Origin: Magnolia sinica | Lineage: Eukaryota; Streptophyta; Magnoliopsida; Magnoliales; Magnoliaceae | Length of the DNA: 64,000 nucleotides | Direction: 5' to 3' | Assembly: GCF_029962835.1 (NCBI RefSeq) | Contig: NC_080578.1 | Location: 55,793,001 to 55,857,000 of the forward strand | Part shown: positions 22,347 to 34,807 of the stretch, in pieces | How positions within the stretch are numbered: position 1 is the first letter of the stretch | How the letters are laid out: each line of letters starts with the position of its first letter | Program-made: the position numbers and the translations under genes | Notes under the pieces: generated by a model | Databases searched by the model: none | What the model saw: only the letters and a program-made list of their open reading frames with translations | What the model was told of the DNA's origin: nothing

Positions 22347-23307
22347 AGGCCTTCTCTCAATCTGAGATTACCAATTCAAGTACACCAAATTCTTCATCAA
22401 GAGAGATAGAAGCCCTTATTATACTCAAGCTATTGCACGATATTTATAAATTTTCGATAACTTATTTATTTTAATTCCTTTATCTCTTATTCTTTGAATT
22501 TTATTTTATAAAGAGAGTAAATACTCTTCTTTGAGATCGTAAGGAATTCAAACAAGTAACCTTTGGTTTGAATCTATTTAAAATCAATTTAGAACCTTGA
22601 ACCCTTGTCTATATGACTGAACATTGAACAATCTACTACAAGAGAAACGGTTCTATGGCTTCATCGACTAATACATCTTCAAAGGAGAAGATAAGTATAT
22701 ATTTTTTTTATATTTTTTGGTTTTATTGAGATATCCAGAAAATCTCATTTATTAGTTTTTCTAAGATAGTCATAAAATTCTCAGAGAAGAGTTTTTTTTT
22801 TTTTTTTTTTGTGATAGCCCTTTAAAATCATAAATATATAAGGTTTTAAGGTGACCCCATGAAAACCTTATTTATAGTGAAAGCCAATATCATGTGGATA
22901 ATGATTATTTGGAGTGGAGTAGGTATAGTTATTTGAGAACAGTTGTTGTGCACATCGAACCACTATAACTCTTGGTGTTGTGGTGAATGTTTACTTTTTC
23001 TATTTGTAGAAAATGTTTGTAATTTTGTTTATACAAAAGTGGTGAATGTTTGTAATAGATAGCTTTATTTTATCTTGCTTGGTTTGAGATCATGATTCTT
23101 ATAATCATTCGTAAAATAAGGTTGCCCTACCTGAACTTTGTTGGGTGTAGGTTTCCTACGAATTAGTTTGAATCAATTTGTCAATACTAGTACGATTGAG
23201 ATTTCTAATTTATTTATTTATTATTTCAGCACTTATATTTTTATTTGACATAATCCTAATCAAACCCCTCCCCCCTCTCTAGGACTTCTTAAGCTCGCCT
23301 TTTCTAG

Positions 23308-23319
23308 TGGTATCAGAGC
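23308..23319 (+). other. Primer-binding site, tRNA-iMet type
   Basis: TGGTATCAGAGC, exact match to the usual initiator-tRNA-Met PBS, two bases after the LTR. Confidence 0.88.
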
Positions 23320-23377
23320 TTAATTGCTCTTTTTTTTAGATTAAATTCCTTAAGTTAGCAGATCCAGAGCTTTTATA

Positions 23378-24893
23378 ATGTCAAATTTCGATAGCCTGTC
23401 TATTACTAGGCCACCACCTTTTGATGGCTCTAACTATGCATACTGGAAAGCCATAATGAAGATTTTTCTAAATTCCTTAGATGAAAGCGTGTGGCAAGTT
23501 ACTGTTGCCAAATGGAAACCTCCTATGACTAAGGTAGTAGCCAAAGATGGAACCAAGTCCATGAGAGAAATTACATTCTACTTATGCACTAGATCTCGAA
23601 AAAGTAAAAATAGTGCAAATGCTAAGGCCTTAAATGCCATAACTTGTTCCCTATCGCCTAATGAATTCAAAAGAATTATTTCATGCAATGCATCTAAACA
23701 AGCTTGGGATATTCTTGAAATGACATATGAAGGAACTACTATAGTCAAAAGTCAAAAGTTCAACTCCTCACTGCTAGATTTGAGGAGATTCACATGGAAG
23801 AAAATGAAACTTTCATGGACTTCTATATGAAACTAAATGATATAGTAAATTTGATGTGGGTTCTAGGAGATGGAATCCCAGAAAGCAAGGTTTATGCAAA
23901 AATCCCGCGATCTCTTCCTGATAGATTCAACTCTAAGTTCACTGCCATTCAGGAATTAAGAGATTCTGATAATATGAACGTTAAGGAGTTAGTTGGCTCT
24001 CTCCAAACATATGAGTTAAATTTTAAAGCTCCTAAAGGTAAGTCTATTGCTCTTAAATCTTTTAAAACTGTTTCAAAAGAAAATTGTGCTAATTCTGATT
24101 TTGAAAATACAGAAGATGATACGGCTTTACTAGCTAAGAAATTTTATTGAATTTTTTTTTTAAAGATCAGATTTTTAAAAATCATCTAATAAAAGTAAAG
24201 GAAAATATAAGTCTTGGAAATATAAAACAAAAGACAGTCAATGTTTCAATTATCACGAATACGGGTTCTTGGCAAATAAATGTCCTAAAAGGAATAAGTA
24301 AAAAAGAAAGGGCATGATAGCTACTTGGGATGAATCATCTGGCTTTGAAAGTTCTTCTGAGTCAGATGAATTAGAACAAGAAAATACAAATGAAGTAAAA
24401 CCTCTTATGACTATACCCAGAGTCACCTCCTCAGATAGCTGTAACATATCTGGTTATGAAAATCTCAGGAGTGACCCTGAAAATAAAAATGGAGATGATC
24501 TTCAAGATGCCTACAATGCCTTATACAGGAAAAGTTGTAAAATTGCTGTCAAACCAAAAATTCAAAGAGAGAAATATGTTAAATTAAAAAAAGAACTTGA
24601 AAATAATGTTTTAGAAAAATCTCATCTTTCAGAGTCTTTTGAAAAAATAAAACTATACTTAAATTTCAAAACTTCAGAGTTACAAAAACTAAGAACTGAA
24701 AATGAGAAAATAAAACTCAAAGTTTCTTCCGTTTTGAGTTCTAAGGATACTTGAAAATATACCCATAGAGATGCAAAACTGGAAAAATTGTTAAACTCAT
24801 CCAAAAAATGTGGTGACAAGTCAGGTCTAGGCTATACTAAGAACGATTAATTGAAAATCAAGAATTCAACTCCTACATTTGTAAAAGGAGAAT
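23378..24893 (+). pseudogene. gag: Copia gag, first part (interrupted)
   Basis: Starts MSNFDSLSITRPPPFDGSNY, nearly the same as the minus-strand copia gag. A frameshift near 23757 splits it into 23378-23830 and 23794-24150. The zinc knuckle near 24240-24285 has lost two ligands (C-FN-Y-HEYG-F-LANK-C: second Cys is Tyr, His is Phe). The acidic-serine stretch begins MIATWDESS at 24314. The frame runs on to FVKGE at 24893, where the Athila-like derivative is inserted, and resumes at 30147. Confidence 0.85.
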
Positions 24894-26146
24894 TTTTTAG
24901 TGTGAAATATTGCATATTTCTCCCTGTGTATACCTTGGTTTTATAAACATGATAATGTTTAATTGATTTAATTATTCATGTTTTTATGTGAGAGGTGAGT
25001 TCGAGAGCGCAAGGTGAAATTGATATCAAAAGGAAGATTTAGGCTTAAAAGATTACTAAATGAAGATTTTGACATTTAGAAGTCATTAATGAAGAATTCA
25101 CATGCAAAGATCAAAGAAAACCAAGTGAGGAATGAAGAGAATCAAATATTTGAAGTGAAGAAAAGGAATCATGAAATTGTCCTGAAAATAAACATATTCC
25201 TGAAATTATCCTGAAAAAGTATATTCTGAAACTCGGAGTCTATTTTAGTTGTGCAGAGTGAAGTTTAATTTAACAAATTGCATAGAGTACGTAAATTTGA
25301 AGGGTTTTTAAAATTTTCCAACTAAGTGCGAAAGTTAGAGTTCCACAACTATAAATAGGACTCCCTAGGATACTCCAAAGCATCTCTAGGGTTTGGAAAG
25401 GTCTCAATGAGCATAAAAAGGGGGTGGAGCAGCCGCCAAAGAGTTTTTTTCTTCCCTAGTTTATTTTTCATGCTTTGTTTAAGAGATTTGGTTTCAATTA
25501 TATCTATGGTTGGCTATACCTCTTAGTTGGGGTTAAGAGGTGAAGCTTGTAGCATGTTGGGATGTTTATTTTGTTTTGATTCTTGTTCTTATCAAACTTC
25601 ATTGATTTTTAGTTTAGTATTAAAGGAATATTTTCAATTTTCTATGATTTATTGTGACTCAAATTACAATAGGTGTTATGATAGCTTTGGATATCTTCTT
25701 TTCCTGTTTTAAGATAATAGATTTGTAAATCTCATTGTTTACCATCGTCTCCTAGGCATGGTAGGGTGATGGAATCCCTTCCAATCTTCACAATTCTCCT
25801 CTACTGAGAATTAGGTCAATGAAATGTTCAGATTTGATTTAAATTGCTATATCTTCCAATTGGATAAGATAGAACTCCAATTCCAATTGTGTTTATTGAA
25901 TCAATCAAGGTAGCATCTTGATAGCTACAAGTGGATCCTTGGCACCCTAGTTCCCATCTTTAAATTCACAAGTTTTAATCAACATTATTCACCATTACTC
26001 TCAATTATTCAGACTTTAATTTAGATATTTTTCTAGTGCTATTTTTAGTTATTTTCAGAATACGTACAAGTTTAGTCCCTGTGGATTCAATCTCGGTCTT
26101 ACTGAATTATTACTACATCGCGACCCTACACTTGGGGTTGTGAACA
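24894..26146 (+). repeat. Athila-like derivative 5' LTR
   Basis: Begins TTTTTAGTGTGAAATATTGC, aligned with TGTTGAGGGTCAAATATTGC of the minus-strand family member, so the usual TG start has become TT. Ends GGGTTGTGAACA. Contains the segment around GTCCCTGTGGATTC that recurs in all three LTRs of this family. Confidence 0.8.
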
Positions 26147-26148
26147 AG

Positions 26149-26171
26149 TTTTTGACACCATTCCTGAGGAC
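26149..26171 (+). other. Degenerate tRNA-Asp-type PBS
   Basis: TTTTTGACACCATTCCTGAGGAC, a decayed form of the TGGCGCCGTTGCCGGGGA-type PBS, three bases after the LTR. Confidence 0.65.
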
Positions 26172-26174
26172 TAC

Positions 26175-26450
26175 GACTACGTTTTTTTGGAATTAATTGG
26201 TATTAGAATTAGGTCAAGATTAGGGTTAAGTTTCTGCTTTGATTTTAGGTTAATATTTTTTTCTTTAAAATTTGTTTTGAAAACTAACATTGTTTTCTGT
26301 TTTGTAGGATCCTAATATAGCAACTCCAATCTGGTAACCTCTTTCCAATTCTCTCTTTCTTTTCTTTTTTTAGATATCTTATTTGTTTTAATTTTTCTAC
26401 TTTTCTTTTTAGGTTTAATTATTTAGTTACTTGAGGGTTGTGCGTGTTTC
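26175..26450 (+). other. Leader of the Athila-like derivative
   Basis: T-rich untranslated stretch between PBS and gag ATG. No gene seen. Confidence 0.5.
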
Positions 26451-27600
26451 ATGCCCAAGTGGGTTCGTGAGAACACTCAACGTCTCTTGAGTGAGGAGGA
26501 TTAGTCGAAGGGTTGCCTATCCATCAAAGGATTAGACACCACTTGAGATCCTCTCAGTTAATTGAAGTGGTGGATGCAAATCAACCTCAACCTCAACCTC
26601 AACCACCAGTTGAGGAAGTTCAAGATGAAAATGAGGTGCATAATACAACCCCGCCTCGTACTCTATGCGATTATTTACAACCGGCGGGGGTGAGTACACC
26701 TTCCTACATGGTCGTTCCACTTAATGCAGGAAACATGGATATTAAACCTGGATTGATACAATTCCTTCTTAAGTTTCATGGATTAGATTCTAAAAGTCCA
26801 TATTTGCACATCAAGGAGTTTAATGAGATAGTCGTTACATTACACTTTCCAAACATGTCTACGGACACAGTGCAACTTAAATTATTTCCTTTTTCATTGA
26901 AAGGGAAAGCTAAGACGTGGATGCACTCCTTAAATCCAAGATCCATCAGCACATGGGCCGAGATGACCCAGGAATTTCTCAAAAAGTTTTTCTCGTTTCA
27001 TAAAACTAACACTTTAAGGAAGGCAATCATGAACTTTGCCCAAAAAGAAGAAGAGACCTTCTTCCAATGCTGGGAAAGGTTCAAAGATCTCACGAATTCC
27101 TGTCCATATCATGGCTACGAAGTATGGTGAACAATAAGCTTTTCTATAACAAATTGACTTCACCAATGCGTCAATTCGTAAAGATGATGTGTAACGGTGA
27201 ATTCATGAACAAGGATGCTGCTGATGCTTGGGATTACCTTGATCAATTGGCAGAAAACACGCAATCATGGGACACCTCTCCAAGACTCACAACTTCTAAG
27301 CATACTCAATCAAAGGAAAGGGGAGGCATTTATGTTCTAAAAGCGGAAGATGATATGAGTGCAAGAGTGGCTAATCTCATAAGAAGAGTCAAGGTCATGG
27401 AACTTAATAAGGTAAAACCTATCAAATCTGATAAGTCTACAAAAGTTTTTTTATGGAATTTGTGCTTGTAACATACATACAACTGAGAGTTGCCCAATAA
27501 TTCCTGCTTTTCAAGAGATATTAAATGAGCAATTGAATGCCGTGAACAACTACCAAAGACCTTTTAGAGGACCCACCTTAAATATATACAATCCAGTTGG
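26451..27600 (+). pseudogene. gag: Athila-like gag, frameshifted
   Basis: ATG at 26451 (MPKWVRENTQRLL). A one-base loss near 26498 shifts the frame into the segment 26513-27130, which carries LHIKEFNEI, LKLFPFSLKGKAKTW and ETFFQCWERFKDL. A second break near 27120 leads to 27067-27471 with MRQFVKMMCNGEF and DAWDYLDQLAENTQSWD. The zinc knuckle near 27455-27500 reads Y-GI-C-ACNI-H-TTES-C, with the first Cys replaced by Tyr. The same order as in the minus-strand relative. Confidence 0.78.
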
Positions 27601-28328
27601 AGAAACCATCCAAATTTCAGTTAGAGGAATAGACAAATGGCTAACCCATAAGAGGCCCTTACTCAAATTTTAAATCAGAGGAGGCCTCAAGAAGATACGA
27701 TTCAAAAATTCATGTATAACCAAGAGTTATTCAACTAGAATACGATACAAGCATTTTAGGATATCAAAACAACAATGGAAATGTTTGCATCGTCCATTCA
27801 AAGGATTAAGTCACACTTAGCAAGTGGGGAGAAAGGGATGCTTCCAGCCCAACCTCTCCCCAATCTAAAGCTACAATGTGAAATTAGTGACCCAAGCTCT
27901 TCAATTCAAATGGATTAATCTAAGTTTATCATCACTCTTAGGAGCAGAAAGACAATTGAAAAATCAATTCTAGTAAGGGATGAAAACCCAAAGGACCCCG
28001 AAGAAGATAAGAAGATAAACCTAGCATTACTCTACATGGGTTAGAACCGGAACCTCAAAGTAAGCCGATTACACCATTCCCTCAACGGTTGATTGCACCG
28101 AAACCTTTATCTAATTCACAGGATATTCTAGAGGTGCTTAAATAAGTGAAGGTCAACATACCTTTATTGGATGTCATTAAACAAATCCCTTCATATGCCA
28201 AATTTCTAAAAGATCTATGCACTACCAAAAGATAGCAAAATCTACAAAAGAAAATCTTTTTGACAGAAAAGTGTCATCCTCAAGTAAGATGCGCCACAAA
28301 AATACAAAGATCCCGATAGCCCAACCTT
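27601..28328 (+). pseudogene. Decayed gag-PR linker
   Basis: Broken coding sequence matching the linker of the minus-strand relative in order but without long frames. Pieces such as ITLRSRKTIEK are readable. No separate gene. Confidence 0.4.
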
Positions 28329-28879
28329 CACTTGTGTAATTGGAAATTACCAGATTGAGCATGCACTTCTTGACTTCAGGGCGAGTGTAAATCTGATTCC
28401 TTACTCGGTCTACGAACAATTGGGTCTCGGTGAATAAAAACCCACCCGGACCACGTTACAACTTACTGGTCAATCAGTTCGTGTACCAAGAGGGATGATC
28501 GAGGATGTGTTGGTCTAGGTTGATAAATTCTACTGCCCAGTGATTTCATTATTCTAGATACTCAATCTATCGTGGATGTGAGTACTCAAATACTTGTCAT
28601 TCTTGGTTGCCCATTCCTTGTTACATCAAATGCTATCATTAATTATAGGAATGAGATTATGAATCTATCTTTTGAAAATATGGCATTGGAGCTCAACATC
28701 TTTTTCAATATGAGCAAACATTCAAAGGATGATGACGATACACATGGCATTAATATGATCGATTCTTTCGTGGAAGATAGAGCACTTTTACCTCTATACT
28801 CTAACACTCTAGAGACGTGCTTGGCCCACTCCCCTGATTTGGATGATGATACGATTAGGGAGATGGATGCCATATTTGT
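28329..28879 (+). pseudogene. Athila-like protease region, ends at deletion
   Basis: TCVIGNYQIEHALLDFRASV at 28330-28390 is the protease active-site region; the usual DxGA(S/T) reads DFRAS, so the catalytic loop Gly is lost. The frame from 28572 (STQILVILGCPFLVTSNAII) parallels 14535-15440 of the minus-strand relative and runs to REMDAIF at about 28875. There it changes directly into LTR sequence. Confidence 0.75.
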
Positions 28880-30146
28880 TGCATATTTCTCCCTATTTAT
28901 ACCTTGGTTTTATAAACATGATAGTGCTTAATCAATTTAATTATGCATGTTTTCATGTGCGAGGTGATTTCGAGAGGTTAAGGTGAAATTGATGCCAAAA
29001 GGAAGATTTATTATCAAAAGATTACTAAATGAAGATTTTGAGATTTAGAAGTTATTAATGAAGAATTCACATGCCAAAGATCCAAGAAAACTAAGTGAGC
29101 AATAAAGAGAATTAAAGATTTGAAGTGAAGAAAAGGAATCCTGAAATTGTCCTGAAAACAAACATATTCCTGAAATTGTCCTGAAAAAACATATTCTGAA
29201 ACTCATAGTCTATTTTTGTTGTGCATAGTGAAGTATATTTTAGGAAACTGTGTAGAGTGAAGTTTAATTTAGCAAACTACGAAGAGTGCATAAATTTGAG
29301 GCGGTTTCTAGATTTTTCCAAGTAGGTGCGAAAGTTGGAGTTCCACAATTATAAAAAGGACTCCCTATGATGCTCCAAAGAATCTTCTAGGGTTTGGAAA
29401 GGTATTACGGAGCATAACAAAGGGGTGGAGCAGCCGTCAAAGAGTTTTTCTTCTTCCCTAGTTTATTTTTCATGCATTGTTTAAGAGATTTTGTTTCAAT
29501 CATGTCTATGGTTGGCTAAACCTCTTAGCTAGGGCTAAGAGGTGAAGCTTGTAGCGTATTGGGATGTTTTTTTTCATTGTTTCTTGTTCTTATTTAACTT
29601 CATTAATTTTTAGTTTGATATTAAAGGAATATTTTCTATTTTCTATGATTTATTGTGACTCAAATTACAATAGATGTTGTGATAGCTTTGGATATCTTCT
29701 TTTCCTGTTTTGAGATAATGAGATTGGTAAATCTCATTACTCACCATCGTCTCCTAAACATGGTAGGGTGATGGAATCCCTTCCAATCTTCACAATTCTC
29801 CTCCACTGAGAATTAAGCCAATGAAAAGTTCAAATTTGATTTAAATTGCTTTATCTTCTAATTGGATAAGATAGAACTCCAATTCCAATTGTGTTTATTG
29901 AATCAAGTAAGGTAGCATCTTAATAGCTACAAGTGGATCCTTGACACCCTAGTTCTCATCTTTAAATTTACAAGTTTTAATCAACATTATTCACCATTAC
30001 TCTCAATTATTCAGATTTCAATTTAGATATTTTTCTAGTTCTAGCTCTACTTATTTTCAAAATACGTACAAGTTTAGTCCCTGTGGATTTGACCTCAGTC
30101 TTACCGAGTTATTACTACATCGTGACCACACTTGGGGTTGTGAACA
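28880..30146 (+). repeat. Athila-like derivative 3' LTR
   Basis: Matches the 5' LTR from TGCATATTTCTCCC onward to GGGTTGTGAACA. The first 17 bp of the LTR are not recognisable and seem to have gone with the internal deletion. One 40-50 bp segment near 29220-29280 looks partly duplicated. Confidence 0.78.
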
Positions 30147-30425
30147 AGAATCCTCAAACTCTAACGGTAAGAATTTGAGAAATTTTGGTCAAAATGATTT
30201 TAAAAATTCAAAACCTCATCAAACTCCTAAAATCAACTCTAATGCGATCAACTATAGAAATTAAAGAGATAATAAATCACCTTTAGCTGAAAAATCATGG
30301 ACTTACTCAAAGAGCTTTTAAAATGTAACTTAGATGGAATCGGAGTTAATAGAAAGTGAAAAAATTCAAACTCCCAAAAACAGAGAAAATCCAATGGAAT
30401 TCCTAAACTCAGAACCATAACTGTG
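30147..30425 (+). pseudogene. gag: Copia gag-pol, continued after the insertion
   Basis: Begins with the second TSD copy and encodes ESSNSNGKN, the continuation of FVKGE at 24893 (the first copia element reads FVKGESSNSKGK without interruption). A frame break follows; DLLKELLK near 30300-30325 is still readable. Similarity ends by about 30425, so PR, INT and RT of this copia element are missing. Confidence 0.75.
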
Positions 30426-31099
30426 GGACCCACGCAGCTAGTAGCTGCTACATATGTCAGCAAGTTTTATGGGTCCCACGCATGAGGAATATGCTATATC
30501 TACACCATCCATTCTAACTCCCTGGCCATGGGCATGGGCCAGGGAATGAGACAGATTCAAATATCATGTGGAGCACACCACCGTAAAATAATGTGGCAGA
30601 TTCAAATCTCTGGTGGGCCACACTCGTGGACCCAGTCATGACGTATATGTTGTATTCACCCTGTCCAATACTCTGGACGGTGGAATCCCACCTGTCACGT
30701 GTGTGTGGGGCCTACCCTGATGAATGGTGGACCCCACATGATTTATGTATTTTATTCACACCGTCCAGCGGTCTAGACGGTGGAAACCATCGTGATGTAT
30801 GTGTTAGATCCAAACCGTCTATCCACCTGTGAGCTCGTCTTAAGGCTTGGGAAAAAAAATAAGGCAGATCTATCTATCAGATGCACCACACTGCAAAAAT
30901 AATGGAGGATTGAATGCCCACCATTGAAACCCGTTTGGGATTCCAGAGGTTTGAGATCAATATGAAATTTTTTTCCTCTTAATTCAGGTCCTTGAAAACT
31001 TATGAACAAATTGGATGGAAAATCAACGTTATGGTGGGCCCCGTCTATTGCCTTCGAGTGTTCTCAAGGCTGATAGGCCCCTATTCCTTCCTATAGGAC
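30426..31099. repeat. GTGGGCCCCACC-type dispersed repeat, possible LTR remnant
   Basis: No gene. The sequence resembles 42460-42910 inside the GY-B 3' LTR (GTCAGCAAG...GGGTCCCACG, then TATCTATCAG..., CTCTTAATTCAGGTC). It may be what is left of the missing 5' LTR of GY-B, which would explain why it touches the gag start. Confidence 0.5.
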
Positions 31100-31584
31100 A
31101 TGCTATCTAGGAGAGCGACTCGAGAGACTCCCTCAGCCTCGACAGTGCCCGTGAGTGCAGATCGGCTGCAGTAGACGCTACAGGCGATAACCACTATCCT
31201 TTAGGGGCAGGGCAGGTGTCTCACTATTATGCCAGCCTAGGTAGAGAAGGAGCGCGCGTGCACCCTTCTTCGAGACTTCTAACAGCTCGATTCCCCCTCA
31301 CTTCCAAGGTGAGCCAGACCCGATAACATCCGATAGGTGGCGCTCTGATGTGGAGAAGATATTTGACACTATGAGATGTATGACCCAGCAGCAGGTCCCT
31401 TTAGCTATATTTCTTCTCCAGGGTGAGGTTGAGCACTGGTGGGCATCAGTTGCCCGAGCATCAAGAGCCGATTTTAAGTGGACCTGGGAGGATTTTGTTG
31501 ACTGGTTCGACTGGAAGTTCTTTCTCAAGCATGTACAGCAGTAGCGCACGTTAGAGTTTAAGACTCTGGTGCAGGGGGACATGT
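31100..31584 (+). pseudogene. gag: GY-B gag, N-terminal part
   Basis: Reads MLSRRATRETPS from 31100, a basic start like that of other Del/Tekay gags. After frame breaks, the gag core is clear at 31350-31544 (LQGEVEHWWASV, TWEDFVDWFDWKFF), ending at a TAG. It reaches VQGDM at 31584, where the solo LTR is inserted, and continues with SVSEYEAHF after 36610. Confidence 0.75.
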
Positions 31585-32289
31585 GTAAGACTCGTATTCT
31601 AGCCCATACTATTCCATAGGCTTCCACAGTCCTCCTGGTCAAATTCTGATAACTCGTGATCTGTAATTGGCAGTTGCGTGTGACCCTGAGTCATATCACA
31701 TATTTCAGAGTCAGCTCAACCTGAGACTTATACCTTAGCGACCGCGTCGTCACCACAGCCATCACCGCGGTTCCGATACCGCATCTCACGTGCCAAGGCG
31801 ATACCCAGACTAGGAGATGTGGGCCCGCGTTCATTTTGAGGAAAACGTCGTGCGTGCGAATTTTGAGAGAATCTCTACCAAACGTCACATCAATCCATCA
31901 ATTAATTAATTAATCAAGTACAAGCAACCCAACCCATCCCTCTCTTACACCACCTTACCCAAAGTCAACTCTCTCACTCTCTCTTCACCCATCCCTTTCT
32001 CACCCAAAATTCAACCCAACTCATCCCTCTTCTTACACACCCATCCCTCTCTCCTTACGTCACCCTTTCTCTCTCATCTCTCCATTTTTAAGCAAGCAAC
32101 CCCATGAGAGCCCAACGTCCAAGCTTTCTAAGAGAAAAGCTACTGTGGCCCACCTTCATACCACTCAATCCCACCATCCAAGCTTCATCTCCACCATTGA
32201 AACTCTTTCCTTAGAGCTCTAGAACCCATTGGTGGAAGAAGGAAGAAGATATCAAAGGTGGTTGCTTGTCTATGATTGGATCTATCCTT

Positions 32290-33990
32290 TCTTTCTTCGA
32301 TCTTTAATTTTCATTTGCATAGGACCCATCTTGATGTATTTATAGATCCTAGAGGGGCCCATAGTGGTGGGGTCCCTCCATCACGCCGTTCTTTCTCCCT
32401 CTCTCTCCCTCCTTCCCATTTCCTTTTTTTTTATGGTGATGATGAATGATGGTCCACCTAATGTGTACAGCACATCCAGGCCATCCATAGACCCCATTGC
32501 AATGTATGTATTTTATCCATGCTAGGCATCCATGGGGCCCACTTTGCTAGACTGTCCAGCGCCTATCCATCTGGACAGGCCTGCATGAAGGAAGGCATGA
32601 ATATCAACTTTATCTAAAGCTGGTGGGTCTCACACGTGTGGACCCACTTGAAGCATGTCTTTCATCCATGCCATCCACCATCCAAACCTTGGACAGTGGT
32701 GGGGCCTACATGGATGTATATATCCACACCGTCCATCCAGATCAGAGAAGCCATAGGCTTAGACGTTGAATGAAAGAGGGAAATATCAGCTTGATCCTGA
32801 AATTTGGTGGGCCACTCAGGTAGACCCCACCTTGATATATGTATCTGATCCACACCATCCATCCAATTTCCTAGCTCATTTTAGGCGTTGAGCCGAAAAA
32901 TGGAACTAATCCAAATCTCTAGTAGGCCATACCATTAAAAAATTATTTTAATAGTGATAAACTATTAGGGCCCGCTGCGATGTTTTTGTACTTCAAAACA
33001 TATTGTATATTGGGCTTGTTAGGCCTATCTCGAGCTCGGGAATCCAACAAATGGACTGGATCCTCCTAATGTGGACCTCACTTAGGAAAAACTATAAGAA
33101 TATATATATATAGTAGATGCTGCTGCTGCTACCATTCAGATGACGCTACAGCAGCGTCCTGCTGCTTGACGCAAAGGCAGGGACCATGGGTCCCAGCCAC
33201 AAGCCCCACCATGATGTATGTTGAACATTAATACCATGCATTTGATGGGGCCCCTTTAAATAGTGGGGCACCCCAAAAAGATCAGCCATACACAGAGCCC
33301 AGGTGGTCCACACTACAGGAAACAGTGGTGGATTGAATGTCTACCATTGAAGCTTCTTTGGGTCCTAGAAGTTTTAGATAAATATGAAATTTATTTATTT
33401 TCCTTTATTTATGTCTGTGTGACCTTATCAACAGATAAGATGGGAAATAAACGTTATGGTGGGCCCCATGTGGGACCTACCTATGAAGGGATTGGATTGG
33501 TTGGTGTATCGCACACCAGCTCTGTAGCTATTGTTGACGCAGCAGGTTCTGTGGAGCCCACCTTGGTGATATGTGCACCCAGCATGTGGGCCGCTCCTTG
33601 ATGTATGTGTTACATCCAAACTGTCCATCCAATTGGTAAGCCCATCTTAGGCCTAAGACTAAAAATGAGTCAGATCTATCAGGTGGACCACACCATAGAA
33701 AATAGAGGAGAGATGAACGCCTACCATTAAAGTCCTTTTTGGACCACAACAATCTTGGATCAAATTGATATTTGTTTTTCCTCCCAACCAGGTCTTTATG
33801 ACCTTACTAACGGACTGGATAGAAAATAAACGTGATGGTGGGCCTTAGAATTTTTTAAATGGTGAAAATCATCATCTCCACTATTATTTGTGGTATGATC
33901 TAAATGATCTTTTGATATTATTCATCCTTTTGGAATGCTCTAGACTAATCTCTAAAATGGATTATGACCCATTGCAATGTATAAGGCCCA
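32290..33990. repeat. MITE-like GTGGGCCCCACC repeats inside the solo LTR
   Basis: At least two copies (33260-33480 and 33600-33990) of a dispersed repeat with ATGGTGGGCCCC, GATGTATGTGTT, ATCAGGTGGACCACACC and AATAAACGTTATGGTGGGCC. The same repeat occurs at 30730-31060, 42640-43030 and, in palindromic form, 60359-62200. Confidence 0.65.
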
Positions 33991-33999
33991 TTGTGATTG

Positions 34000-34720
34000 T
34001 ACGTGGCCAATTGTGATTGTATGTGATCTATTGTGATTGTATGGGGCCCGTTGTGATGTAATTATGGCCATTGAAGAGGCCCAATGTGATGTATTTATGG
34101 CCCACCTATTGTATATTTGAGGCCCATGAGATGGGGCCCACTTGTCACGTATTGAGGCCAATGGGTTGTGGCCCATTGTGATATACTTGAAGCCCATGAG
34201 ATTTGGCCCAAGGTGATGTATTTAAGATGTATGAGGGGCCCATGGTTGTGGCCCATTGTGATGTATTTCCAGCACATTTGATAAGGCCCATTGTGATGTA
34301 TGTGTGGCCCATGTAATGCGGCCCACTTGATGTATATGTGACCTAGACATGAGGCCCAATGTGACATATGTGAGGCCCATTGGTGCAGCCCATTGATGTG
34401 GTCCATAGTGATGTGTGTTAGGCCCATGTGAGTGGCCCATAGTGATGTGTATTAGGCCCATGTGATGCAGCCCGATGTGTTGTATATGAGACCCATATGA
34501 TGAGGCCCGATGTGATGTATAAGGCCTATGTGATGCGGCTCATTAGATGTATGAGACCCTTGTGTAAGGCCCATTGTGATTGCATGAGGCCTGTTGTGAT
34601 GTAATTGTGGCCATTGATGAGGCCCGGTGTGATGTATTTATAGCCTAGTGTGATGTATATTAGGCCCTTGTATGAGGCCACGAGTTCACTATATGTTTGG
34701 CTCTATATGGGCCACTCCTT
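34000..34720. repeat. Degenerate minisatellite, GGCCCATTGTGATGTAT units
   Basis: About thirty loosely spaced copies of AGGCCCATTGTGATGTATGTG with many substitutions and unit lengths of about 20-30 bp. Overlapping minus-strand frames with repeated HITMGH/QWAS peptides come from it and are not genes. A shorter run lies at 43040-43200 in the GY-B LTR. Confidence 0.7.
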
Positions 34721-34807
34721 GGGGGCGATGTTGGTTAAATGTCCACATCGATGGGCAATGATGGTTAAACATCCACATTATGACCTTCCCTTAGGCCTCG
34801 TTAGGCT

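Larger units (their letters stand above)
21635..23305 (+). repeat. Copia 5' LTR, plus strand
   Basis: LTR of a plus-strand SIRE-type element. Its right end is fixed by the PBS and the ending CGCCTTTTCT, close to the CCTTTTCA end of the first copia LTR. Repeats of TTCAAGACTCTA and AAGTTCAAG fill the first 250 bp, as in the first family. A TATA box CTATAAATAG lies at 22337-22346 with a palindrome cluster upstream (21999-22315). The left border is approximate; it meets the minus-strand copia remnant head-on. Confidence 0.7.
24894..30146 (+). mobile_element. Athila-like deletion derivative (LTR-gag-PR-LTR)
   Basis: A 5.25 kb element with two related LTRs, a tRNA-Asp-like PBS, gag and the protease region, but no RT, RNase H or INT. 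Coding sequence passes directly from the PR-RT linker into the 3' LTR at about 28880. TSD AGAAT stands at 24889-24893 and 30147-30151, inside the copia gag-pol. It is the same family as the minus-strand element at 11970-19981. Confidence 0.85.

Noticed and set aside
24902..24910. LTR start placed at TGTGAAATAT or at TGCATATTTC rather than 24894
   Set aside because: The TSD AGAAT ends at 24893, and alignment with the minus-strand family LTR (TGTTGAGGGTCAAATATTGC) starts at 24894 without a gap.
34095..34461. Overlapping minus-strand frames with HITMGH/QWAS repeats
   Set aside because: They come from the GGCCCATTGTGATGTAT minisatellite; no codon constraint is plausible.
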